Origin: Mycolicibacillus parakoreensis
Lineage (GTDB): Bacteria; Actinomycetota; Actinomycetes; Mycobacteriales; Mycobacteriaceae
Length of the DNA: 64,000 bases
Assembly: GCF_022370835.2 (NCBI RefSeq)
Contig: NZ_CP092365.1
Location: 3,162,001-3,226,000 of the forward strand
Direction: 5' to 3'
Shown in pieces: positions 31,436-41,375 of this stretch. Positions within the stretch are counted from its first letter, which is position 1. Each line of letters begins with the position of its first letter. Made by a program: the position numbers and the translations under genes. The notes below the pieces were generated by a model, which saw nothing but the letters and a program-made list of their open reading frames with translations, did no database searches and was not told where the DNA came from.

Positions 31436-32341
31436 ATGCAGGTCCGCACCGGCACGGCGCGCTCCGGCGCGCTCGACATCGCCTACGAGGACATGGGCGA
31501 CCCCGCCGACCCGGCGGTGCTGCTGATCATGGGCCTGGGCGCACAGCTGCTGCTGTGGCGCACCGGGTTCTGCGAACGGCTGGTCGCCCGGGGGCTGCGG
31601 GTCATCCGCTACGACAACCGCGACGTCGGGCTCTCCAGCAAACTGGACCGGCGCCACACCACCAGCCCGGTGCCGCTGCGGATGGTGCGCTCGTGGCTGG
31701 GTTGGCGCAGCCCGGCGGTGTACACGCTGGAGGACATGGCCGACGACGCGGCCGCGGTGCTCGATCATCTCGACGTGCCGCGCGCCCACGTCGTCGGCGC
31801 CTCGATGGGCGGGATGATCGCCCAGGTCGTCGCCGCCCGGTTCGCCGAGCGCACCACGTCGTTGGGGGTGATCTTCTCCAGCAACAACCAGCCCTACCTG
31901 CCGCCGCCGGCGCCGCGCGCCCTGCTGTCGCTGCTGACCGGGCCGCCGCCGGACTCCCCGCGCGAGGTGATCATCGACAACGCGGTGCGGGTCAGCCGGA
32001 TCATCGGCAGCCCCGCCTACCCCGTCCCGGAGCCGCAGCTGCGCGCCGACGCCATCGAGAGCTACGAACGCAGCTTCTACCCCTGGGGGGTGGCCCGACA
32101 CTTCGGGGCGATCCTGGGCACCGGCAGCCTTCTCGATTACGACCGACGCATCGGCGCGCCGACGGTGGTCATCCACGGTCTGGCCGACAAGCTGATGCGT
32201 CCCGCCGGCGGCCGGGCGGTGGCCCGCGCGATCGACGGGTCCCGACTGGCGCTCATCGAGGGCATGGGCCACGATCTGCCCGAACCGCTGTGGGACCGGG
32301 TGATCGGTGAGCTGACCACCACGTTCGCGGTCGCCGCCTGA
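31436..32341 (+). CDS. lipG: Alpha/beta-hydrolase LipG
   Basis: A 301-residue alpha/beta-hydrolase, probable esterase. The nucleophile elbow is GASMGG, a GXSXG variant, preceded by the oxyanion segment MGLGAQLLLW; the acid and histidine are probably in IHGLADKLM and GMGHDLPEP. No signal peptide is seen. It starts three bases after the ubiB-like gene and ends 127 bases before the first mycolate methyltransferase gene, as in M. tuberculosis where LipG has been assigned phospholipase/thioesterase activity and suggested to work with mycolic acid modification. Substrate here is not known. Confidence 0.9.
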   Translation: MQVRTGTARSGALDIAYEDMGDPADPAVLLIMGLGAQLLLWRTGFCERLVARGLRVIRYDNRDVGLSSKLDRRHTTSPVPLRMVRSWLGWRSPAVYTLEDMADDAAAVLDHLDVPRAHVVGASMGGMIAQVVAARFAERTTSLGVIFSSNNQPYLPPPAPRALLSLLTGPPPDSPREVIIDNAVRVSRIIGSPAYPVPEPQLRADAIESYERSFYPWGVARHFGAILGTGSLLDYDRRIGAPTVVIHGLADKLMRPAGGRAVARAIDGSRLALIEGMGHDLPEPLWDRVIGELTTTFAVAA

Positions 32342-32355
32342 CCGGTTCGCTCGGT

Positions 32356-32384
32356 TTGGGCGCCGCCTAGCCGCCAGGTAAGGT
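32356..32384 (+). promoter_or_regulatory. Promoter of the mycolate methyltransferase pair
   Basis: TTGGGC (32356-32361), a 17-base spacer and TAAGGT (32379-32384) form a good sigma-A promoter. It starts just after the lipG stop and gives a leader of about 78 bases to the first methyltransferase start at 32469. Confidence 0.6.
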
Positions 32385-32468
32385 TGGGGATTGGTCTTAT
32401 TCCGCACCACCGGAGCGTGCGGCCCGCGTCACAGTCACGCCAACGATCGGTTTGGGAGATTTAATTTC

Positions 32469-33329
32469 ATGGCTAGATTAGAGCCAAAATACGAGGAACT
32501 GCAGTCGATCTACGACATCTCCGACGAGTTCTACGAGCTGTTCCTCGGCCCGACGATGGGCTACACCTGCGGGTACTTCGAGCGTGACGACATGACCACC
32601 AGCGAGGCCCAAAACGCCAAGTTCGACCTGGCGCTGGGCAAGCTGGGCCTGGAGCCCGGCATGACGCTGCTCGACATCGGCTGCGGCTGGGGCGGCGGGC
32701 TGCAGCGGGCGCTGGAGACCTACGACATCAACGTCATCGGGCTGACCATCAGCAAAAACCAGCAGAAGGCCGCCCAGCGGCGGCTGGCCACGATCCCGAC
32801 CGAACGCAACGTCGAGGTGCGCCTGCAGGGCTGGGAGGAGTTCACCGACACCGTCGACCGGATCGTGTCGATCGGCGCGTTCGAACACTTCGGGTTCGAT
32901 CGCTACGAGGCGTTCTTCGAGACCGCCTACAAGGCGCTGCCCGCCGACGGCCGGATGCTGCTGCACACCATCTGCGTGCACGACTTCACCGACCCCGAGG
33001 GCGAGCACCCGCCGGTGACGATCAGCACCGCGAAGTTCACCAAGTTCATCATGGACGAGATCTTCCCCGGCGGCCGGCTGCCGACCATCGCCATGGTCGA
33101 GAAGCACGCCGAGAAGGCCGGTTTCGGCGTCGAGCGGGTGCACTCGCTGCGGCCGCACTACGTGCGCACCCTGGAGCTGTGGGCCGAGGCGCTGCACGCC
33201 AACAAGGACACGGCGCTGCAGATCCAGGGCCAGGTGGCCTACGACCGGTTCGACAAGTACCTGGTCGGCTGCGCCGACCTGTTCCGCGGCGCCTACACCG
33301 ACATCAACCAGTTCACCCTGCAGAAGTAG
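32469..33329 (+). CDS. Mycolic acid methyltransferase / cyclopropane synthase family, copy 1
   Basis: A 286-residue S-adenosylmethionine-dependent enzyme that modifies double bonds of meromycolate chains (cyclopropane, methoxy, keto or methyl-branch chemistry in this family). The SAM motif LLDIGCGWGGG is at about residues 65-75; YTCGYFERDDMT and IVSIGAFEHFG are family landmarks. ATG at 32469 is preceded by GGGAG. By position it matches the mmaA1-mmaA4 cluster, but its wording (NAKFDLAL, GGGLQRA, IPTER, VRLQGWEEFTD) is closest to what I recall of UmaA, so I give no symbol. The neighbouring copy is almost identical for 399 bases. Which modification it performs cannot be read from sequence alone. 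Confidence 0.93.
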   Translation: MARLEPKYEELQSIYDISDEFYELFLGPTMGYTCGYFERDDMTTSEAQNAKFDLALGKLGLEPGMTLLDIGCGWGGGLQRALETYDINVIGLTISKNQQKAAQRRLATIPTERNVEVRLQGWEEFTDTVDRIVSIGAFEHFGFDRYEAFFETAYKALPADGRMLLHTICVHDFTDPEGEHPPVTISTAKFTKFIMDEIFPGGRLPTIAMVEKHAEKAGFGVERVHSLRPHYVRTLELWAEALHANKDTALQIQGQVAYDRFDKYLVGCADLFRGAYTDINQFTLQK

Positions 33330-33402
33330 GGCCCGTCCCGCGGCGACCGCCGCGCCCCCCGCGCCCCCCGCGTCCGCCGCGGGGCGGCAGTATCATGGAC
33401 CG

Positions 33403-34263
33403 ATGGCTGGACTGACGCCGAAATACCGGGAACTGCAGTCGATCTACGACATCTCCGACGAGTTCTACGAGCTGTTCCTCGGCCCGACGATGGGCTACAC
33501 CTGCGGGTACTTCGAGCGTGACGACATGACCACCAGCGAGGCCCAAAACGCCAAGTTCGACCTGGCGCTGGGCAAGCTGGACCTAAAGCCCGGCATGACG
33601 CTGCTCGACATCGGCTGCGGCTGGGGCGGCGGGCTGCAGCGGGCGCTGGAGACCTACGACATCAACGTCATCGGGCTGACCATCAGCAAAAACCAGCAGA
33701 AGGCCGCCCAGCGGCGGCTGGCCACGATCCCGACCGAACGCAACGTCGAGGTGCGCCTGCAGGGCTGGGAGGAGTTCACCGACACCGTCGACCGGATCGT
33801 GTCGATCGGCGCGTTCGAACACTTCGGGCACGCGCGGTACCCGGCGTTCTTCGAGACCGCCTACAACGCGCTGCCCGCCGACGGCCGGATGCTGCTGCAC
33901 ACGATCACCGCGATCACCCAGGACGACGCCCAGCGACGCGGTCTACCGCTGACGATGTCGTTGGCGCGGTTCAACAAGTTCATCATGACCGAGATCTTCC
34001 CCGGCGGTCAGCTGCCGACGGTCTCGATGGTGCGCGAGCACGCCGAGCGGGCCGGTTTCACCGTGTCGCGGGTGCACGAGATCGGGCCCCACTATGTGCG
34101 GACCCTGCAGCTGTGGGCCGAGGCGCTGCAGGCCAACAAGGACACGGCGCTGCAGATCCAGGGCCAGGCGGCCTACGACCGGTACCACAAGTACCTCACC
34201 GGCTGTGGGGGGCTCTTCCGCGACGGCTACACCAGCGTGCACCAGTACACGCTGGTGAAGTAG
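33403..34263 (+). CDS. Mycolic acid methyltransferase / cyclopropane synthase family, copy 2
   Basis: A 286-residue paralogue of the gene 73 bases upstream, with the same SAM site (LLDIGCGWGGG) and the same family landmarks. Residues 10-142 are encoded by DNA that differs from copy 1 at only three bases, while residues 143-225 have diverged clearly (TAITQDDAQRRGLPLTMSLARFNKF versus CVHDFTDPEGEHPPVTISTAKFTKF). The region after residue 143 borders the substrate pocket in this family, so the two may act on different meromycolate positions. It converges on rplA with 25 bases between stops. M. tuberculosis has four genes at this site. Confidence 0.93.
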   Translation: MAGLTPKYRELQSIYDISDEFYELFLGPTMGYTCGYFERDDMTTSEAQNAKFDLALGKLDLKPGMTLLDIGCGWGGGLQRALETYDINVIGLTISKNQQKAAQRRLATIPTERNVEVRLQGWEEFTDTVDRIVSIGAFEHFGHARYPAFFETAYNALPADGRMLLHTITAITQDDAQRRGLPLTMSLARFNKFIMTEIFPGGQLPTVSMVREHAERAGFTVSRVHEIGPHYVRTLQLWAEALQANKDTALQIQGQAAYDRYHKYLTGCGGLFRDGYTSVHQYTLVK

Positions 34264-34288
34264 CCGGGGCGGCCCGCGGTGGCGCCGG

Positions 34289-34996
34289 TCAGGCCTCGGT
34301 GAAGTTGCGGGTGATCGACGGGTCGACCGGGATGCCGGGGCCGGTGGTCGTCGACACGACGACCTTCTTCAGGTAGCGGCCCTTGGACGCCGACGGCTTG
34401 AGCCGCAGGATCTCGTCGAGCGCGGCGCCGTAGTTCTCGGCGAGCTTGGTCTCCTCGAAGGAGGCCTTGCCGATGATGAAGTGCAGGTTGGCCTGCTTGT
34501 CGGCGCGCAGGTTGATCTTGCCGCCCTTGATGTCGGCGACCGCCTTGGTCACGTCGGGAGTGACCGTCCCGGTCTTCGGGTTGGGCATCAGCCCGCGCGG
34601 TCCGAGCACCCGGGCGATCCGACCGACCTTGGCCATCTGGTCCGGGGTGGCGATCGCGGCATCGAAGTCGAGGAAGCCGCCCTGGATCTTCTCGATCAGG
34701 TCGTCCCCGCCGACGATGTCGGCGCCGGCGGCGGTGGCCTGCTCGGCCTTCTCCCCCACCGCGAACACCGCCACCCGGGCGGTCTTGCCGGTGCCGTGCG
34801 GCAGGTTGACGGTGCCGCGCACCATCTGGTCAGCCTTGCGGGGGTCGATCCCGAGCCGGATCACCACCTCGACGGTGGCGTCCTGCTTCGTCGAGGAGGT
34901 CTGCTTGGCCAGCCCGGCGGCCTGCAGCGGGGTGTAGAGGTTGTCGCGGTCCACCTTCTCGGCGGCGGCGCGGTATGCCTTGCTGTTCTTGCTCAT
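34289..34996 (-). CDS. rplA: 50S ribosomal protein L1
   Basis: A 235-residue protein of the flexible L1 stalk, which helps release deacylated tRNA from the E site and represses its own operon by mRNA binding in many bacteria. The family segments [25 protein letters not shown] and [16 protein letters not shown] are intact. ATG at 34994-34996. It lies 102 bases after rplK; that spacer, rich in G/C inverted stretches, could hold translational control but no defined site is claimed. The order secE-nusG-rplK-rplA is standard. Confidence 0.98.
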   Translation of the reverse strand: MSKNSKAYRAAAEKVDRDNLYTPLQAAGLAKQTSSTKQDATVEVVIRLGIDPRKADQMVRGTVNLPHGTGKTARVAVFAVGEKAEQATAAGADIVGGDDLIEKIQGGFLDFDAAIATPDQMAKVGRIARVLGPRGLMPNPKTGTVTPDVTKAVADIKGGKINLRADKQANLHFIIGKASFEETKLAENYGAALDEILRLKPSASKGRYLKKVVVSTTTGPGIPVDPSITRNFTEA

Positions 34997-35098
34997 CGAA
35001 ACGGTCCAATCAGTGGAGTTGGAGTCGTGGTCGGCGGGCCGGAGCGGGCCCTCCCACGCGGTCGGTATTCAGTTGTGGACGCTGAGCCCGTGCGGGCC

Positions 35099-35527
35099 CT
35101 AGTCGATGGTGATCCCCATCGACCGGGCGGTGCCGGCGATGATCTTGGCACCGGCCTCGACGTCGTTGGAGTTGAGGTCGCTCTTCTTGGTCTCGGCGAT
35201 CTCACGCAGCTGATCCCAGCTGACCTTGGCCACCTTGTCCTTGTGCGGCTCCCCGGAGCCCTTCTGCACCCCGGCGGCCTTCAACAGCAGCTTGGCGGCG
35301 GGCGGGGTCTTCAGCGCGAACTCGAAGCTGCGGTCTTCGAAGACGGTGATCTCGACCGGCACGACGTTGCCGCGCTGGTTCTCCGTCGCGGCGTTGTACG
35401 CCTTGCAGAACTCCATGATGTTGACGCCGTGCTGACCCAGCGCCGGACCGACCGGCGGGGCGGGGTTGGCCTGCCCGGCCTCGATCTGCAGTTTGATCAG
35501 CCCGATGACCTTCTTCTTGGGGGCCAT
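35099..35527 (-). CDS. rplK: 50S ribosomal protein L11
   Basis: A 142-residue protein of the GTPase-associated centre, binding 23S rRNA and needed for stringent-response activation by RelA. The N-terminal [26 protein letters not shown] motif and the C-terminal rRNA-binding domain ([42 protein letters not shown]) are complete. ATG at 35525-35527 with AGGA upstream. It lies 60 bases after nusG in the secE-nusG-rplK-rplA series. Confidence 0.98.
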   Translation of the reverse strand: MAPKKKVIGLIKLQIEAGQANPAPPVGPALGQHGVNIMEFCKAYNAATENQRGNVVPVEITVFEDRSFEFALKTPPAAKLLLKAAGVQKGSGEPHKDKVAKVSWDQLREIAETKKSDLNSNDVEAGAKIIAGTARSMGITID

Positions 35528-35587
35528 GAGGAAGTCCTTTCTCGCACTCGGTGATCGCCGGCGCGCAGGGCACGCCGGAGATCGCTC

Positions 35588-36806
<1,219 letters not shown>

Positions 36807-36884
36807 CGCGTGCTCCTTACGTTCGGTCGTCGGTCCTGCTCGGCGTCACTTCCCAGTGTCCACCATTGCATGTATTCACTTGAG

Positions 36885-36957
<73 letters not shown>

Positions 36958-37136
36958 TTGAGGTTGGCAGCCCAACCTGCACGCCGAGGCTGACACGAGC
37001 GCCGCCGCTTCCCATCGGCGTCGGCGTTCATGACTAGCGCGCTCCCCGTCCGGCCGGTGACAGCCGATGGGCAGCGCGCTGGTAGTGGGAATACCCCGAA
37101 GTTGAAGTGTACCCCGCCGCGACCCTCGGTTACTAA

Positions 37137-37637
37137 TCAGTCCTTGCGGCTGACCTGACCGGTCGCCGGGTCGAACTTGATTTTCACCGAGTCGTCGCCC
37201 TCGTGGCCCATCATCGTGGTGTACGCCTCCATGAGCAGCTCACCGTCATCGTTGCGCAGCGTGTTGCGGGTGACGACGATGTCGGCGCCGAACCGCTCGT
37301 CCACCGAGTGGATCTCCATGCGGGCCCACAGCTTGTCGCCGGCCAGGATCGGCGAGTGGTAGATGAACTTCTGGTCGACCTGCACGATCTGCATGGTCTC
37401 GAATCCGACGTCGACTTTGCGGAAGAAATCCTGCTGGACCAGAAGCGCCAGCGTCGAGACGAACGTCAGCGGCGCCACCAGGGCGTCGTGGCCGAGTTCG
37501 GCCGCGGCGGCCTCGTCGAAGGTCGCCGGATCGTCGGCCTTGACGGCTTTGGCGTATTCGCGGACCTTCTCGCGTCCGACGATGAAGTAGTCGGGGTAGT
37601 CGTGGACCATCCCGCGGATGTCAGTTTTGATCGCCAT
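37137..37637 (-). CDS. hadC: (3R)-hydroxyacyl-ACP dehydratase subunit HadC
   Basis: A 166-residue hot-dog-fold protein. HadC pairs with the catalytic HadB to form the HadBC dehydratase of FAS-II, acting mainly late in elongation of meromycolate chains. It lacks the hydratase-2 motif of HadB, as expected for the substrate-binding partner. Characteristic text: VGREKVREYAKAVKADDP, APLTFVSTLALL, IVQVDQKFIYHSPILAGDKLWARMEI. ATG at 37635-37637, 18 bases after hadB. HadC is the third gene of hadA-hadB-hadC. The following 180 bases to tRNA-Trp hold a GC-rich dyad (GCGCGCT ... AGCGCGC at about 37038-37080) that may terminate the operon. Confidence 0.95.
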   Translation of the reverse strand: MAIKTDIRGMVHDYPDYFIVGREKVREYAKAVKADDPATFDEAAAAELGHDALVAPLTFVSTLALLVQQDFFRKVDVGFETMQIVQVDQKFIYHSPILAGDKLWARMEIHSVDERFGADIVVTRNTLRNDDGELLMEAYTTMMGHEGDDSVKIKFDPATGQVSRKD

Positions 37638-37655
37638 AGAATTCAGGTCCCGGGT

Positions 37656-38084
37656 TCAGGCGAGGGTCGCCGTGGCGGTGGCGCGGCCGAAGATCTTCTT
37701 GCCGCCGGTGGTCGCCGAGATCGCGACCGTCACCGACTTGGTCTCCGGGTCCGCGGCCTTGACCCGACCGCTGAACACGATCTCGGCCCCGGTGCCGTCG
37801 TTGGGCACCGGCACCACCGAGGTGAACCGCACGTTGTACTCGGTCACCGCGCCGGGGTCACCGACCCAGGAGGTGACGTAGCCGCCGCCGATGCCCATGG
37901 TCAGCATGCCGTGGGCGATCGCGGTGTCCAACCCGACCAGCTTGGCGATCTCGTCGTCCCAGTGGATCGGGTTGAGGTCACCGGAGACCCCGGCGTAGCT
38001 GACCAGATCCTGCCGGGTCAGCGGAATCGTTTTCTCCGGCAACTGGTCACCGACCTGGACCGAACTGAACTCACGCAGTGCCAT
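37656..38084 (-). CDS. hadB: (3R)-hydroxyacyl-ACP dehydratase catalytic subunit HadB
   Basis: A 142-residue catalytic subunit of the FAS-II dehydratase, forming HadAB and HadBC heterodimers that remove water from 3-hydroxyacyl-AcpM. The hydratase-2 motif VSGDLNPIHWDD supplies Asp36 and His41. HadA/HadB are the targets of thiacetazone and isoxyl. The start ATG at 38082-38084 gives the exact M. tuberculosis length and N-terminus (MALREFSSV); an upstream ATG seven codons earlier is possible. It overlaps hadA by 14 bases, so translation is coupled. Confidence 0.97.
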   Translation of the reverse strand: MALREFSSVQVGDQLPEKTIPLTRQDLVSYAGVSGDLNPIHWDDEIAKLVGLDTAIAHGMLTMGIGGGYVTSWVGDPGAVTEYNVRFTSVVPVPNDGTGAEIVFSGRVKAADPETKSVTVAISATTGGKKIFGRATATATLA

Positions 38085-38550
38085 CGGAAAAGCCACTCTC
38101 CCCATCTTCTTTGCTACGCCCCGCAAGCGTGGTGTAGCTCTCCTGTACCAATTCGCCGTCCTGGTTGGTGACGATGTTCTTGGTGACGATGATGTCGGTG
38201 CCGTGCGCCTGACGCAGCGAATCCACGGCCACATCACAGTAGAGCTTGTCGCCGGCCAGCACCGGGCGCAGGTATTTGACCACCTGGTCGACCTGAACGA
38301 TCTGGGCGTCGTTGAGCGCGACACCGACATGCTCGAAGAACGCGATCTGGGCCTTGTAGGCGAACACCGAGATGAACGTCAACGGGGCCGGCAACCGGTC
38401 GTAGCCGAGCTCGGCGGCCGACGCCTCGTCGTAGAACGCCGCATCCTCGTTTTTGACCGCGGTTGCGTACTCGCGGATCTTCTCCCGCTCCACCTGGTAA
38501 TAGTCCGGGTAGCGATAGTGCTTCCCGACGAGTTCCTGCGATAACGCCAC
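38071..38550 (-). CDS. hadA: (3R)-hydroxyacyl-ACP dehydratase subunit HadA
   Basis: A 159-residue hot-dog-fold partner of HadB, active on the shorter chains of early FAS-II elongation. Family text is seen: VEREKIREYATAVKNEDAAF, APLTFISVFAYKAQ, IVQVDQVVKYLRPVLAGDKL. The thiacetazone-relevant cysteine in this family (Cys61 in M. tuberculosis) is not obvious here: the APLTFISVF stretch has no cysteine, so drug sensitivity could differ. GTG start at 38548-38550. First gene of hadABC and 26 bases after rpmG, probably in one transcript with it. Confidence 0.95.
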   Translation of the reverse strand: MALSQELVGKHYRYPDYYQVEREKIREYATAVKNEDAAFYDEASAAELGYDRLPAPLTFISVFAYKAQIAFFEHVGVALNDAQIVQVDQVVKYLRPVLAGDKLYCDVAVDSLRQAHGTDIIVTKNIVTNQDGELVQESYTTLAGRSKEDGESGFSDGTA

Positions 38551-38576
38551 GTTCTGCGATCCTAGGGACTCGCCGG

Positions 38577-38744
38577 TCAGCGCGACTCACGGTGCGGCTG
38601 ATGCCGGCCGCAGTTGGGGCAGAACTTCTTCAGTTCCAGCCGGTCGGGGTCGTTGCGCCGGTTCTTTTTGGTGATGTAGTTGCGGTGCTTACACACGTCG
38701 CAGGCCAAGGTGATCTTGGGCCGTACATCGGTACTGGAGGCCAC
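38577..38744 (-). CDS. rpmG: 50S ribosomal protein L33 (zinc-binding type)
   Basis: A 55-residue L33 starting at GTG 38742-38744 ([15 protein letters not shown]...). It has two CxxC pairs, Cys15/Cys18 and Cys42/Cys45 (CDVCKHR and FCPNCGR), so it is the zinc-binding form that is kept under zinc-replete conditions, in contrast to the cysteine-free paralogue that zinc starvation induces in mycobacteria. The stop is at 38577-38579. It lies between tRNA-Met and hadA, matching rpmG2 (Rv0634B) upstream of hadA in M. tuberculosis. Confidence 0.95.
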   Translation of the reverse strand: MASSTDVRPKITLACDVCKHRNYITKKNRRNDPDRLELKKFCPNCGRHQPHRESR

Positions 38745-38780
38745 GTCTGCTGTCCTCTTTCACAACTCGGGGTTGACTTG

Positions 38781-38854
<74 letters not shown>

Positions 38855-38890
38855 TCGGGTACCCGCCGCCAGCCTGCCCGGCGTCCACCG

Positions 38891-38963
38891 AGCCCCCTAA
38901 CGGAATCGAACCGTTGACCTTTTCCTTACCATGGAAACGCTCTGCCGACTGAGCTAAGGGGGC
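38891..38963 (-). tRNA. tRNA-Thr (anticodon GGT)
   Basis: A 73-base cloverleaf on the minus strand with acceptor GCCCCCT/AGGGGGC, D-arm GCTCAGTCGGCAGAGC, anticodon stem TTTCC/GGAAA with loop ATGGTAA (anticodon GGT), and T-arm AACGGTTCGATTCCGTT. Discriminator T; CCA not encoded. It lies 36 bases from tRNA-Met and upstream of it in the same direction, so both may be processed from one transcript with rpmG and hadABC. Confidence 0.96.
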
Positions 38964-39038
38964 CTGACCCGCTGGTCGCGCTGCGGGCCAGAAAAGAGGG
39001 TACCGTCTGGCCCCCACCGGCACCAAACCGCAGGTGGC

Positions 39039-39044
39039 TACGCT
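39039..39044 (+). promoter_or_regulatory. -10 hexamer (TACGCT) of a leaderless glyoxalase promoter
   Basis: TACGCT matches TANNNT and ends six bases before the ATG at 39051, with no ribosome binding site in between. This is the layout of a leaderless mycobacterial mRNA. Confidence 0.6.
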
Positions 39045-39050
39045 GTGGTC

Positions 39051-39767
39051 ATGGCTGATTCCGACCGCCTCTACTTCCGCCAGCTGCTCTCCGGACGTGA
39101 CTTCGCCGCCGGGGACCCGATCGCCACCCAGATGCGCAACTTCGCCTACCTGATCGGCGACCGCCAGACCCGCGAGGCGGTGGTGGTCGATCCGGCGTAT
39201 GCGGCCGCCGACCTGCTCGAGGCGGTCGAGGCCGACGGGATGCGCCTGACCGGGGTGCTGGTCAGCCACCACCACCCCGACCACGTCGGCGGGTCGATGA
39301 TGGGCTTCACGCTCAACGGACTCGTCGAGTTGCTCGAGCGGGTCAGCGTGCCGGTGCACGTCAACCGCACCGAAGCCGACTGGGTCTCGCGGGTGACCGG
39401 GGTGGCCCCCAGCGATCTGACCGGCCACGAGCACGGCGACAGGATCAACGTCGGCGACATCGCCATCGACCTGCTGCACACCCCCGGGCACACCCCGGGC
39501 AGCCAGTGCTTCCTTCTCGACGGGCGGCTGGTCGCCGGCGACACGCTGTTCCTCGACGGCTGCGGGCGCACCGATTTCCCCGGCGGCGACTCCGACGAGA
39601 TGTATCGCAGCCTGCAGAAGCTGGCCGCACTGCCCGGTGATCCGACGGTGTATCCGGGCCACTGGTATTCCACCGATCCCAGCGCGGCGCTCTCGGAGGT
39701 CACCCGCAGCAACTACGTGTTCCGCCCGACCAGCCTCGATCAGTGGCGCATGATGATGGGCGGCTGA
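39051..39767 (+). CDS. Metallo-beta-lactamase-fold hydrolase (glyoxalase II-like, Rv0634c)
   Basis: A 238-residue zinc hydrolase of the glyoxalase II branch, which hydrolyses thioesters such as S-lactoyl conjugates. The metal-binding motif is SHHHPDHVGG (HxHxDH), with TPGHTPGSQC, GDTLFLDGCGRTD and the C-terminal YPGHWYS supplying further ligands. Mycobacteria lack glutathione, so if it is a glyoxalase the thiol would be mycothiol or another carrier. The ATG at 39051 is chosen over GTG at 39045 because the -10 spacing fits leaderless initiation. It is divergent from the tRNA/rpmG/had block. Confidence 0.87.
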   Translation: MADSDRLYFRQLLSGRDFAAGDPIATQMRNFAYLIGDRQTREAVVVDPAYAAADLLEAVEADGMRLTGVLVSHHHPDHVGGSMMGFTLNGLVELLERVSVPVHVNRTEADWVSRVTGVAPSDLTGHEHGDRINVGDIAIDLLHTPGHTPGSQCFLLDGRLVAGDTLFLDGCGRTDFPGGDSDEMYRSLQKLAALPGDPTVYPGHWYSTDPSAALSEVTRSNYVFRPTSLDQWRMMMGG

Positions 39768-39803
39768 CCACGACACCGACCTCGGTGGTGGTATAAGCGG
39801 AGG

Positions 39804-40670
39804 ATGACTGTGACCGGCTGGCTTCGTGACCGTTGGTATGACCTGACACACGCCGGGCCGGTGACCTGGCTGGCCATCGCCGTGTGGCTGACTCTGCTGC
39901 TGGCCGTGGTGGCGCTGCTGATCGTGCTCGCCCAGTTGCACAAGTCCCGCCGACTGCGCGCCGAGGTGTCGCGCCCGGCGGTGTCGATGTTCATGGAGCC
40001 CCACCCCACCGACTGGCATCTGATCGAACTGGTGGTGCGCAACTTCGGGCAGCGCACCGCCTACGACATCGGCTTCGCCTTCGACACCCCGCCGACGGTG
40101 GCGGCCTATGAGAACGCCGCCGACGGCTACGCCGACGTGATCGAGTTGGCCCTGCCCGAGCGGCTACCGTCCCTGGCCCCCGGGCAGGAGTGGCGGCTGG
40201 TCTGGGATTCGGCTCGCGACCGCGCCCAGATCGGCGGCCAGATCGAGTCGGTGTTCACCGGAACGCTGACCTACCACGACCGTCCCGACGACGGCGCGCG
40301 CCGGTGGCAGCGCTGGCGGCCCCGACGCTCGGCGCTGCGCAGCGAGATCCTGCTGGACTGGACCGCCCTGCCGCCGACCCAGCGCATCGAGTTGATGACC
40401 ACCCACGACCTGGCCCGCCGGGAGAAGCAGAAACTCGAGCTGCTGCGCGGCGTGCTCAGCTACTTCCACTACGCCGCCAAGGAGAACCGCCCCGAGGTGC
40501 TGCGCGAGGAGATCGACCGGATCGAACACGCCGCCCGCGACGTTCAGGACCGCTGGCGCGCCCAGCAGGGCCAACCGGCCGACCCGAACGCCACCGTGCG
40601 CCTCGACACCGCGCAGGCCGGTCGCCACCACGGCCTGCCCGCGAGCCCCTACCCGACCCAGGAACGGTGA
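39804..40670 (+). CDS. Membrane-anchored protein of unknown function (Rv0633c-like)
   Basis: A 288-residue protein I do not recognise beyond its position. Residues about 20-45 form one hydrophobic helix (VTWLAIAVWLTLLLAVVALLIVLAQL). A beta-rich domain follows (FMEPHPTDWHLIELVVRNFGQRTAYDIGFAFDTPP ... LAPGQEWRLVWDS ... FTGTLTYHD), resembling an Ig-like fold, then a charged coiled-coil (REKQKLELLRGVLSYFHYAAKENRPEVLREEIDRIEHAARDVQDRW). Start ATG at 39804, 36 bases after the glyoxalase-like gene and 9 bases before echA3, so it is in an operon with both. Same order as in M. tuberculosis. Confidence 0.7.
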   Translation: MTVTGWLRDRWYDLTHAGPVTWLAIAVWLTLLLAVVALLIVLAQLHKSRRLRAEVSRPAVSMFMEPHPTDWHLIELVVRNFGQRTAYDIGFAFDTPPTVAAYENAADGYADVIELALPERLPSLAPGQEWRLVWDSARDRAQIGGQIESVFTGTLTYHDRPDDGARRWQRWRPRRSALRSEILLDWTALPPTQRIELMTTHDLARREKQKLELLRGVLSYFHYAAKENRPEVLREEIDRIEHAARDVQDRWRAQQGQPADPNATVRLDTAQAGRHHGLPASPYPTQER

Positions 40671-40679
40671 CGATCCGCG

Positions 40680-41375
40680 ATGAACAACCCCGTCAGTTAC
40701 CGCCGCGACGAGACGATCGCGACGATCACCCTCGACGACGGCAAGGTCAACGCCCTCGGTCCGACGATGCAGCAGGCCCTCGCCGAGGCCCTCGACCGGG
40801 CCGACCGCGACGACGTGGGCGCACTGGTCATCGCCGGCAACCAGCGGGTGCTCAGCGGTGGCTTCGACCTGAAGGTGCTGACCGGCGGGGACGTCCAGGC
40901 GGGCATCGACATGCTGCGCGGCGGGTTCGAGTTGGCCCACCGGCTGCTGTCGTACCCGAAGCCGGTGGTGCTGGCCTGCACCGGCCACGCCATCGCGATG
41001 GGCGCGTTCCTGTTGTGCAGCGGCGATCACCGGGTGGCCGCCCCGGCCTGCAACATCCAAGCCAACGAGGTCGCGATCGGCATGACGCTGCCCTACGCCG
41101 CGCTGGCGATCATGAAGCTGCGGTTGACCCCGTCGGCCTACCAGCAGTCCGTCGGGCTGGCCAAGGTGTACTTCGGCGAGGCCGCACTGGCGGCCGGCTG
41201 GATCGATGAGGTCGTGCTGCCCGAGGTGGTACTCGAGCGCGCCGAGGAGGCCGCCCGCGAGTTCGCCGGTCTCAACCAGCGGGCCCACGCCGCCAGCAAG
41301 CTGCGGGCCCGCGCGGACGCGCTGGCCGCGCTGCGCGCCGGAATCGACGGCATCGACGCCGATTTCGCGCCCTAA
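40680..41375 (+). CDS. echA3: Enoyl-CoA hydratase/isomerase family protein (EchA3-like)
   Basis: A 231-residue crotonase-fold protein, the same length as M. tuberculosis EchA3. The N-terminal DDGKVNALGPTM, the oxyanion segment RVLSGGFDLKVLTGG and GHAIAMGAFLLCSGDHRVA are family landmarks. The second catalytic glutamate position is occupied by the MTLPYAALAIMKLRL context, so true hydratase activity is uncertain. It starts nine bases after the preceding gene. Its stop lies in the first copy of a 20-base tandem duplication shared with the convergent patatin gene. Confidence 0.85.
   Translation: MNNPVSYRRDETIATITLDDGKVNALGPTMQQALAEALDRADRDDVGALVIAGNQRVLSGGFDLKVLTGGDVQAGIDMLRGGFELAHRLLSYPKPVVLACTGHAIAMGAFLLCSGDHRVAAPACNIQANEVAIGMTLPYAALAIMKLRLTPSAYQQSVGLAKVYFGEAALAAGWIDEVVLPEVVLERAEEAAREFAGLNQRAHAASKLRARADALAALRAGIDGIDADFAP

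Noticed and set aside
32391..32468. Upstream extension of methyltransferase copy 1 by 26 residues
   Set aside because: The added residues do not fit the family, and ATG 32469 has a GGGAG site and aligns with copy 2.
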